From JANYCO01 sp031416415 (GTDB lineage: Bacteria > Bacteroidota > Bacteroidia > Cytophagales > Cytophagaceae): 29,001 bases of DNA. The notes below the pieces were generated by a model. It did not search any database. It was not told the origin of the DNA and saw only the letters and a program-made list of their open reading frames with translations. Both the position numbers and the translations under genes were made by a program. Location: NCBI GenBank assembly GCA_031416415.1, contig JANOTP010000047.1:1-29001 (forward strand), read 5' to 3'. This document shows, piece by piece, positions 8,311 to 15,537 of the stretch (its first letter is position 1; each line of letters starts with the position of its first letter).

Positions 8311-10617
8311 TTATTTCTTATAATAAAAAGTTGCTTTCTGATTTTCAATCATCAATTCAAAAGCACCTTCTTCTGTTATTGTTTTTAAATCAACTCCAAC
8401 AAAAGCCAAATCATCTTTAGTAAGTTCAAAAGAAACTGATTTTGATTCACTAGGATTCAAAGCGATTTTTGTAAACTTTCTAAGTCTTCTTTGAGGAGGG
8501 GTAATGGAAGCATATACATCTTTAGTATATAATTCAACAGCTACTTTTCCTTGTCTGGCACCCGAGTTTTTAACATCAATAGTTACTGTAAGTTTTTCAT
8601 CACCCGCAATTGTATCTTTGCTAAGTTTCAAATTAGAGTAATTAAATGTTGTATAACTCATACCATGACCAAATGGCCATTGTGGGCGATATCCAGTCAT
8701 TGTGAATACTCCAGGAATTAGTTCTTCTTCAATTTCTGAAAATTTATAATCGTACGACATCACCATTCCTGTATAGGCTGGGTAAGAATAGGGAAGTTTA
8801 CCATTTGGATTATAATCGCCAAAAAGAATATCTGCGATAGCAGGACCACCTTGACTTCCTGGCCAGTAAGCTTGAAGTACGGCTTTCATACCTGGCACTA
8901 TTTCTCTTATTACTCGAGGTCTTCCCTCTAACAGTACCAGAATTACTGGTTTATTAGTAGCAATTGCTACTTTCGCAAGTTCTAATTGGTTTTTATCTAA
9001 CGTAAGATCAAATATAGTTCCTGGAGTTTCCGCATAGGCATTTTCGCCAAGACAAAGTATAATATAATCTACTGATTTTGCTTTAGCTGTAAGTGCAGCA
9101 AGATTATATTTCTCACCATTTGTCAAGAAATTCTCAGCAAGACTTACCACATTTTTTTCGCCAATTTTATCTGTGATTGATTGAATAACATTTTTATAAG
9201 AAGAAGGATATTTACTAGCATCCACACCTTGCCATGTATACGACCAACATCCGTTTAAGGCTGTAAGACTAGAAGCTGCAGGACCAGCAATTAATACTTT
9301 TTTATCTTTAGAAAGTGGTAATACTGGAGCACCTTTTAAGGAATCATTTTTCAATAAGGTAATTGCTTCTCTTGCGGCTTCCAATGCTAACACTTTATAT
9401 TCAGGAAGTCCGAAATTTTTCTTCGCATCTTCTTCTCCATAAGGATTATCAAAAAGTCCCGTTTTAAATTTCAGATTAAGAATACGTGTTACCGATTCAT
9501 CAATTCTTGCTTCGCTTATTGTTCCTTCTTTTACTAATTCCACTAATAATCTAAAAAATGAATAATCATGTGGTACCATACTCATGTCTATACCCGCTTC
9601 AATACCCATTCTCACTGCTTCTTTAGGACTAGTAGCTATTTTATGACGCGTATGTAAACGAATTATATCTTCCCAATCCGTTACGATTAATCCTTTAAAA
9701 CCTAGTTCTCCTCTTAATACATCTGTCAATAAATATTTACTAGCGTGTACCGGAACACCATTAATTTCTCCAGAGTTGATCATAACTGTAGAGGCTCCAG
9801 CATTAACTGCTGCTTTAAACTGTGGTAAATAATATTCTCTTAATTGTATCTCGGGAATGTAAGCTGGAGTTCTATCCTTTCCTGATGCAGGAGTAGAATA
9901 TCCAATAAAGTGTTTCATGCAAGAAGCTACAGCAGTTGTCTTATTAAGACCATCTTCTTCGTAACCAGAAATTGTAGCTGCTCCCATTTGAGCAATGATG
10001 TATGGATCTTCTCCAAATGTTTCTGGAAATCTAGCCCACAAAGGTTGGCGTGCAATATCTAAAACGGGGTCAAAGTTCCAACGAATACCAGAAGCTCTTG
10101 TTTCTTTAGCAGTTACTTTTGCTCCAGCTTTAACCAATTCCACATTACGTGTAGCGGCCTCTGCTATATTATGAGGAAATAAAGTAGATTCCTGCGTAAA
10201 AGTAACACCGTGAATAGCATCAATACCATAAATAACAGGTATTTTATTTGGCGTCTTCATGGCAGCATCCTGAATTTCTTTAATTAACGAATGCCATTTT
10301 TCTACTGTGTAAGCAGCTGGTACGGCATTCAAAATTGAACCAACACCATATTTCAATACAGCAGTATCAAGTAAAGCAGGGTCAATTGAACCATCTTTAC
10401 TTCCATAACCGTCTTTTAATATAACATTTACATTTACCTGTGTCATTTGCCCTACTTTCTCTTCAATAGACATTTTACCCAATAAAGCGGCTACACGTGG
10501 ATCAACATCATAGGTTGTAGTAGATACTTCTGGACCTTTGTTGTCTCCTCCCTGCTTTGAACAGGATAAAAGCAACACTACGGCTGCTAAATAAAACACT
10601 GAGGTGAGTTTTTTCAT
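8311..10617 (-). CDS. bglX: Beta-glucosidase, glycoside hydrolase family 3, lipoprotein
   Basis: Hydrolyses terminal beta-linked glucose (or related sugars) from oligosaccharides at the periplasmic face. The 768-residue length matches BglX. A lipoprotein signal with lipobox LLSC (Cys near 19) is followed by SKQGG, pointing to membrane anchoring. The N-terminal GH3 TIM barrel shows KHFIGYS and the nucleophile D314 in LIVTDWEDI. The second GH3 domain (about 430-640) contains PVILVLLEGRPRVI and the YWPGSQGG motif. A C-terminal fibronectin-III-like domain (about 675-768) completes the typical three-domain layout. It stands alone between a promoter at 10740-10770 and a terminator at 8253-8295, with no SusC/SusD partners in the window. 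Exact glycan specificity cannot be read from sequence. Confidence 0.95.
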   Translation of the reverse strand: MKKLTSVFYLAAVVLLLSCSKQGGDNKGPEVSTTTYDVDPRVAALLGKMSIEEKVGQMTQVNVNVILKDGYGSKDGSIDPALLDTAVLKYGVGSILNAVPAAYTVEKWHSLIKEIQDAAMKTPNKIPVIYGIDAIHGVTFTQESTLFPHNIAEAATRNVELVKAGAKVTAKETRASGIRWNFDPVLDIARQPLWARFPETFGEDPYIIAQMGAATISGYEEDGLNKTTAVASCMKHFIGYSTPASGKDRTPAYIPEIQLREYYLPQFKAAVNAGASTVMINSGEINGVPVHASKYLLTDVLRGELGFKGLIVTDWEDIIRLHTRHKIATSPKEAVRMGIEAGIDMSMVPHDYSFFRLLVELVKEGTISEARIDESVTRILNLKFKTGLFDNPYGEEDAKKNFGLPEYKVLALEAAREAITLLKNDSLKGAPVLPLSKDKKVLIAGPAASSLTALNGCWSYTWQGVDASKYPSSYKNVIQSITDKIGEKNVVSLAENFLTNGEKYNLAALTAKAKSVDYIILCLGENAYAETPGTIFDLTLDKNQLELAKVAIATNKPVILVLLEGRPRVIREIVPGMKAVLQAYWPGSQGGPAIADILFGDYNPNGKLPYSYPAYTGMVMSYDYKFSEIEEELIPGVFTMTGYRPQWPFGHGMSYTTFNYSNLKLSKDTIAGDEKLTVTIDVKNSGARQGKVAVELYTKDVYASITPPQRRLRKFTKIALNPSESKSVSFELTKDDLAFVGVDLKTITEEGAFELMIENQKATFYYKK

Positions 10618-11032
10618 GATTTTTAATTAAAATTTAAGGTTGCTATTAATTGAGTATTAGGTTTTATTTTTTTTTCGTATTAAGTTTAAAATCCTGCCTT
10701 TACACTACTTTCTATTGATTAATTCATATACTATCTCAACAAATGTATTTTAATATTCTATCACAACCAAGAAAAAAAGAAAATATTTTATTTATAAAAA
10801 ACTGAATATCAGATAAATAGACAACATTCAATTCGTTTCAATACCAAAAATGGTAGTTATAATTATAGAATAATTGATTCATTAAGAATTGATTGAGACT
10901 TAAACGAATAAAACGATTAATCTCCTTACTACCAAGATTTGTTTGTTAAAAATAGCTTAATAGTACTTGTCCAACTTGAGTCTTAAAACCCATAGAAAAT
11001 AAAAAAAGTCGAAAATAATTTAAAAACAGATT
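10618..11032. other. Gene-free 415 bp gap upstream of bglX
   Basis: No credible reading frame. It holds the bglX promoter (10740-10770). Elsewhere I see only weak structure: an 8-bp direct repeat AATTGATT near 10870-10890 and TGGTAGT (10851-10857) facing ACTACCA (10928-10934) at 70 bp distance. No clear terminator for comB was found at its left edge. Confidence 0.6.
10740..10770 (-). promoter_or_regulatory. Bacteroidota-type promoter for bglX
   Basis: Read on the minus strand: TTG (10770-10768), 20-nt spacer, then TACATTTG (10747-10740), which matches the TAnnTTTG -7 box used by the primary sigma factor of Bacteroidota. A second TTG at 10766-10764 would give a 16-nt spacer. The predicted start leaves a leader of roughly 115 nt before bglX. 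Confidence 0.6.
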
Positions 11033-11761
11033 TTATCGAGCCTCAGCAAATTTCTGTTCTTTTGTTATTAACTCTCCATTTTTCAAAACAGGAATAATAT
11101 TATAAACATCTCTCTTCAAACAGAAGTCTATATCTTTGATGATAGACAATCCTTTTAATCTTTTTGCATGCGAAGAATTTTTCAAAAAACCCATCATGTC
11201 ATCTTTTGCCATTCTATACAGTGCTAATGCAGCAATGGATGAGTCATTTTCAATATCAAACGACTCACTTAACATATCTACCAATGCACCTGCGAAAATA
11301 GTATCTTCCAAGTTTACCATACCTTTCCAACCTGCACATAAGATCATTACATCGTGTGGTTGATTGATAAGATATTGAGCTACTGAGGATATATTTAAAA
11401 ATGAACCAATTACAACTTCTTCCGCATTTACTGACCTAGTTATTGCTAAGGTGCCGTTTGTGGTAGTAACCGCTAATTTTTTGCCAGCTAAACTACTATC
11501 CATATAGGTAAAAGGTGAATTACCAAAATCAAAACCATCCACGGTTTTACCATCCCTTTCTGCTGCTGCTAAATAACCTTTATCTTTTAGTGCTTGGCAC
11601 TCTTCGACAGTAGCTACGGGGGTTATACTTTTAATGCCATGAGCTAAAGCGGTGGTCATGCAGGAAGTAGCTCTTAAAATATCTACTACTACTACTATTT
11701 TATTTTCAACGCCGTATGTCTTTACAAGATCGGGAGTAAGGCAAACTTCTAGATTTTTCAT
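11033..11761 (-). CDS. comB: 2-phosphosulfolactate phosphatase family protein (ComB-like)
   Basis: ComB hydrolyses 2-phosphosulfolactate to sulfolactate, a step in archaeal coenzyme M synthesis; bacterial homologues are common but their role is less certain. The 242-residue length fits. Recognised family features are VVVVDILRATS near residue 25, the AAERDGKTVDGFDFGNSP block near 66-83, VTTTNGT near 99-105, and ILCAGWKG followed by LEDTIFAGAL near 140-160. The family is magnesium-dependent, and the conserved acidic residues are retained. The start codon lies 21 bp after the gcvT stop, so the two genes are probably co-transcribed. No comA, comC or other sulfonate gene is in the window, so the physiological substrate is open; a link to sulfonolipid or sulfolactate metabolism is speculation. 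Confidence 0.88.
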   Translation of the reverse strand: MKNLEVCLTPDLVKTYGVENKIVVVVDILRATSCMTTALAHGIKSITPVATVEECQALKDKGYLAAAERDGKTVDGFDFGNSPFTYMDSSLAGKKLAVTTTNGTLAITRSVNAEEVVIGSFLNISSVAQYLINQPHDVMILCAGWKGMVNLEDTIFAGALVDMLSESFDIENDSSIAALALYRMAKDDMMGFLKNSSHAKRLKGLSIIKDIDFCLKRDVYNIIPVLKNGELITKEQKFAEAR

Positions 11762-11782
11762 AGGTCCTAAAATTCAGGAATG

Positions 11783-12886
11783 TTATTTTTTCAAAAAAGG
11801 CATTTTAACTATTTGTGCCTTGTACGCTTTGTTTCTAATGTATATGAAAATTTCTTTACCAAGTTGTGAGTATTCAGTTTTAACATACCCAATTCCTACC
11901 GCCTTCGACAATGTAGGTGACTGTGTACCAGAAGTCACATGTCCAATTAGTTCATTTTTTTCGTTAAGGATATCATAATGACCACGTGCTATACCTCTGT
12001 CAATCATTTCAAAACCAACCAATTTTCGTGAAACTCCATTTTCTTTTTGAGAAAATAGCAAATCAGAATCTGTGAATTTCTTAGTGAATTTCGTAATCCA
12101 ACCTAGGCCTGCTTCTATTGGAGAAGTAGTATCATCGATATCGTTGCCGTATAAACAAAAACCCATCTCTAATCTCAACGTATCGCGTGCACCAAGACCG
12201 ATGGGCTTAATACCGAACTCAGCACCTGCTTCAAATATTTTATTCCAAACACTCTCAGCATCTTTTGAATCTAAAAACAATTCAAATCCTCCAGCTCCAG
12301 TATAACCTGTATTTGAAATATAAACATCTTTAGAGCCAGCAATTTCACCTTTAGTAAAAGAATAATAAGGTATGGCTGACAAATCAATATTCGTTAATTT
12401 TTGAAGTGTTGGAATAGCTTTAGGGCCTTGCACTGCGAAAAGGCAAATCGCAGAAGAAATATTTTTGATCACTACATTATCATTGTTGTGCTGAACAATC
12501 CAATCCCAATCCTTTTCTATGTTAGAGGCATTTACAACAATCAAATATTCATCTTTTGCACAGCGGTAAACAATAATATCGTCTACTATTCCTCCTTTCC
12601 CATTGGGAAAACATGAATATTGAGCTTTACCAATCTCTAAAACTGAAGCATCGTTAGTAGTTATTTTTTGAATTAACGCTAAAGCTTTTTCACCAGAAAG
12701 TACAAATTCTCCCATGTGTGAAACATCAAACACTCCTACAGCATTTCTAACGGCATGATGTTCTTCCAAATCCGAACTATAACGTACGGGCATATTGAAT
12801 CCCGCAAATGGAACCATCTTCGCTCCTAATTTTTCGTGAAGGTCATTCAAGGCGACCTTTTTTAATTCTACTTGTGTTGTATCCAT
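11783..12886 (-). CDS. gcvT: Glycine cleavage system T protein (aminomethyltransferase)
   Basis: Transfers the methylene group from the aminomethyl-lipoyl H protein to tetrahydrofolate, releasing ammonia and giving 5,10-methylene-THF. The 367-residue length is normal. Family motifs: VPFAGFNMPVRY near 25, VGVFDVSHMGEF near 50-61, GGIVDDIIVYR near 98-108 (the acidic folate-binding pair), VNASNIEKDWDW near 118-129, ISNTGYTGAGGFELF near 190-204, and GLGARDTLRLEMGFCLYG near 230-247. C-terminal GCV_T_C barrel follows from about 280. The other subunits (GcvH, GcvP) are not in the window. Downstream comB is 21 bp away. FolD, also in this window, uses the methylene-THF product, but they are not in one operon. 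No glycine riboswitch is visible in the 80 bp upstream. Confidence 0.97.
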   Translation of the reverse strand: MDTTQVELKKVALNDLHEKLGAKMVPFAGFNMPVRYSSDLEEHHAVRNAVGVFDVSHMGEFVLSGEKALALIQKITTNDASVLEIGKAQYSCFPNGKGGIVDDIIVYRCAKDEYLIVVNASNIEKDWDWIVQHNNDNVVIKNISSAICLFAVQGPKAIPTLQKLTNIDLSAIPYYSFTKGEIAGSKDVYISNTGYTGAGGFELFLDSKDAESVWNKIFEAGAEFGIKPIGLGARDTLRLEMGFCLYGNDIDDTTSPIEAGLGWITKFTKKFTDSDLLFSQKENGVSRKLVGFEMIDRGIARGHYDILNEKNELIGHVTSGTQSPTLSKAVGIGYVKTEYSQLGKEIFIYIRNKAYKAQIVKMPFLKK

Positions 12887-12966
12887 TGTTTAGATTGTAA
12901 AAGTACAATAAAATTCAATCAGGTCGAAATATAAGACGATTTTTCATCCTTATATTCTACTAATTC

Positions 12967-13563
12967 TTAAAATAATTTTAATTGCTTTGGCTTTAACTTA
13001 AAAGTTAGCCTATGTAAAGGAGAATAACCATATTTTTCAATAGCATTTCTATGCAGTTCAGTTCCGTAGCCCATATTCCTTTCCCAACCATATTCAGGGT
13101 GCTGTTGGGCAAACTTCGTCATTAGTTCATCACGATAGGTTTTTGCGAGAATAGAAGCCGCTGCAATGGAAAGATATTTTCCATCACCTTTTACAATGCA
13201 TTCATGAGGAATGTCTTTATAATTTCTAAATCGATTTCCATCGATCAATAATAATTCTGGAGTAAAATTTAGATTATCCAAAGCAACATGCATTGCTTTG
13301 AAAGATGCATTAAGTATATTGATCTTATCAATTTCCTTTTCCGAAACCTCTCCTATACAAAAAAACAAAGCTTCTTTTTCTATTTCTACTCTAAGGCCTT
13401 CTCTTTGTATAGCAGAAAGTTTTTTTGAATCGTTAAGAAGTTTATGCTTATAATTTTTGGGCAAAACTACCGCCGCCGCTACTACTGGTCCTGCAAGGCA
13501 ACCACGACCTGCTTCGTCTAGACCCGCTTCTGTTTTATCTTTAGTAAAAGAAGATTTAAGCAT
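12967..13563 (-). CDS. rnhB: Ribonuclease HII
   Basis: Endonuclease that cuts the RNA strand of RNA-DNA hybrids and removes single misincorporated ribonucleotides. The DEAGRGCLAGPV motif carries the first two catalytic acids; LLIDGNR and the SIAAASILAKTYRD helix follow, then the C-terminal GYGTELHRNAIEKYG and PLHRLTFKLKP signatures. I place the start at 13563 (MLKSSFTKDK), giving 198 residues with DEAGRG about 16 residues from the start, as usual for bacterial RNase HII. The frame stays open to an upstream ATG at 13632, which would add 23 residues (MDSWLIDPSNL...) that match nothing in the family. It follows dabB on the same strand, so it may be read through from dabAB. Confidence 0.95.
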   Translation of the reverse strand: MLKSSFTKDKTEAGLDEAGRGCLAGPVVAAAVVLPKNYKHKLLNDSKKLSAIQREGLRVEIEKEALFFCIGEVSEKEIDKINILNASFKAMHVALDNLNFTPELLLIDGNRFRNYKDIPHECIVKGDGKYLSIAAASILAKTYRDELMTKFAQQHPEYGWERNMGYGTELHRNAIEKYGYSPLHRLTFKLKPKQLKLF

Positions 13564-13668
13564 GGGTAAAGATAAATATTTATTTGAAATTATATATATC
13601 AAATTGCTGGGATCTATTAACCACGAATCCACATGAAATTATATAATTACTTATTCTAGCCCTCAATT

Positions 13669-15534
13669 TTATGAAGACCTATAGGCCATCTCGTTTTGAG
13701 ATTTAGAATGTGGCCCTAGAAACACTCTTGCATAAATTCTTATAATAGACAAACCATCGATCACAAAAAGCAAAGAGATAGCTGATGCTAACCCTAACTG
13801 GTGTTCTTGAATATGAGAAAAAACAAGATCTTCTCCAATAAATGTAGGGGTTATGGGAAAGCCTGAAAGTCCCAAACAACAAAGAAAAAACACTGCAGAT
13901 AAAATAGGATGTTTGTAAGAATGACCATGAAATTGATCTAGGTCAATATTGCCTTCCAAGGACTTCAACCTTTCTAAACAAATGTAACCAACTACGCCTG
14001 AAACAATAATACCACTTAGGTAAACCAGAGTTTCATGATAATCAAAATGCTCGTTAAAAGAGATCGCTAGTGCTACCCAAAAATGGCTCATTATAATCAA
14101 GGAATAACTCAAACGAGCTAGTTTTCTTTCTGTAAAAGATTTAAACACCATAACCAACCCTAGCAAAGCAAAAAAGACAGGTAAGGACTCATAAATACTT
14201 GGATGAATTAACTCTTCATTGAACAAACATATAAAACCAATAATATAAGCTGGAATAAAAAACAACAATACTTTGTTTACCGAAAAAAAAGTAAGCTTTC
14301 TACCTCCCCATTTTAAAGGGTTCCATAAATATTGATACATAAAAGAATCAAGGTTCCATTCTTTTAATGATAATATATATAATGAATAACTTATTTTTTT
14401 AGGAATAGAATCTTCAATTGTATGAGGACGAGAAGTGAAATTATAAAACTGCTCACGAATCATATAGGTGACTGCAGAAGGAGAAAGTAACAACTGATAG
14501 GTTCTCAAAAAAGCATTTCCTGCAAAGTGAATCAACGCTAAATTATCAAAGCCCGCCGCAACTTCTATAAATATTAATCCTATTTGAGCAGAAGAAGAAT
14601 ATGCAATTTGACTTTTTACGGAAGATTGTACCCTAGCAATTCCAGTACAAATTATACTCGTTAACAATCCCAAAACCGCAATAAGAATTCTTACCGAAAG
14701 TTGATGTTCCCAGAAGGGGTACATTCTTAATAATAGGAACACTCCAATATGAACAGAAAGAGATCCATAAAAGATAGCACTCGAAGGCGTAGGTCCTTCC
14801 ATGGCACGAGGCAACCAAGAAGAGAAAGGAAGTTGTGCAGATTTTGCAGCCGCAGCCATTAAAATCATTAGTGAAATGAAAACTCCTGTAAGGCTATGCG
14901 AATCTATATAGGAATGCACCAAAGCATCGTTGCTAAATTTCATAAAGGTAATATTCTCATTCCAAAAATGATGGCTCATCCACATCGCTAAAATTAATCC
15001 TACGTCAGCTATTCTATAAATTGAGAATACTTTTACAGCATTCTTTACAGGCAAATATCGGTTGCGATAAAAGGCAATTAATAAAAAAGAAGAAACACCT
15101 AAAATTTCCCACCCAATAAACAAGGTTTCCATGTTACCAGATAATATCACCAAATTATATCCTAAATAAAAGAATAAGATTGTACTAAAAAATCTTTTAT
15201 ATCCACTTTCTCTATGTAAATATGTTCCACTATAAGTGACTACTAGAAAGGTTAAAAAAGCACCAACAAATAAATAAACTGCGGAAATTTTATCGAAATA
15301 AAAATCAATATAAAATTCATACCCTGATGTTTTAACTAATACAATATCTTTTATATTAAGCGTTGGATAACCCTCTCTCAACCAAAAGCAAATAAAAATC
15401 AGAAATCCAATAAAATGCAATCCGACTATGAATGCAGCCACACCGGAAATCAATCTTTCCTTTTTAGGAAGTATCAAGCTAATTAAAAATCCCGCTAATG
15501 GTATTAAGATAAATAAATTTAGAATTAGATTCAT
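13669..15534 (-). CDS. dabB: DabB-type membrane subunit (NuoL/MrpA-like) of an inorganic-carbon uptake complex
   Basis: Polytopic membrane protein, 621 residues and about 14-16 hydrophobic helices, of the NuoL/MrpA antiporter-like family. With DabA it forms a complex proposed to couple ion flux to one-way CO2 hydration to bicarbonate. Seen: FIGWEILGVSSFLLI near 140 (the conserved TM5 Glu of the family), AKSAQLPFSSWLPRAMEGPTP near 230 (TM7 Lys), and SSVKSQIAYSSSAQIG near 305. Two positions deviate: the usual LIHAATM-type His segment reads IFYGSLSVHIG, and the HAFFKA-like helix reads NAFLRTYQLLL, so His becomes Asn and Lys becomes Arg. The gene begins 3 bp after the dabA stop, indicating translational coupling, and this partner is what separates it from a respiratory complex I subunit. 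No nuo genes are nearby. Confidence 0.88.
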   Translation of the reverse strand: MNLILNLFILIPLAGFLISLILPKKERLISGVAAFIVGLHFIGFLIFICFWLREGYPTLNIKDIVLVKTSGYEFYIDFYFDKISAVYLFVGAFLTFLVVTYSGTYLHRESGYKRFFSTILFFYLGYNLVILSGNMETLFIGWEILGVSSFLLIAFYRNRYLPVKNAVKVFSIYRIADVGLILAMWMSHHFWNENITFMKFSNDALVHSYIDSHSLTGVFISLMILMAAAAKSAQLPFSSWLPRAMEGPTPSSAIFYGSLSVHIGVFLLLRMYPFWEHQLSVRILIAVLGLLTSIICTGIARVQSSVKSQIAYSSSAQIGLIFIEVAAGFDNLALIHFAGNAFLRTYQLLLSPSAVTYMIREQFYNFTSRPHTIEDSIPKKISYSLYILSLKEWNLDSFMYQYLWNPLKWGGRKLTFFSVNKVLLFFIPAYIIGFICLFNEELIHPSIYESLPVFFALLGLVMVFKSFTERKLARLSYSLIIMSHFWVALAISFNEHFDYHETLVYLSGIIVSGVVGYICLERLKSLEGNIDLDQFHGHSYKHPILSAVFFLCCLGLSGFPITPTFIGEDLVFSHIQEHQLGLASAISLLFVIDGLSIIRIYARVFLGPHSKSQNEMAYRSS

Positions 15535-15537
15535 GAG

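Noticed and set aside
11652..11978. 108-codon plus-strand frame across the gcvT-comB junction
   Set aside because: Overlaps two well-supported genes on the other strand and has no recognisable domain.
12894..12909. Small palindrome ATTGTA-AAAG-TACAAT just before gcvT as an operator
   Set aside because: Only 6 bp of A/T-rich pairing beside the start codon; expected by chance in such AT-rich sequence.
13669..15534. Reading the NuoL-like gene as a respiratory complex I subunit
   Set aside because: It is coupled to dabA with a 3 bp gap, no other nuo genes are present, and key NuoL residues differ.
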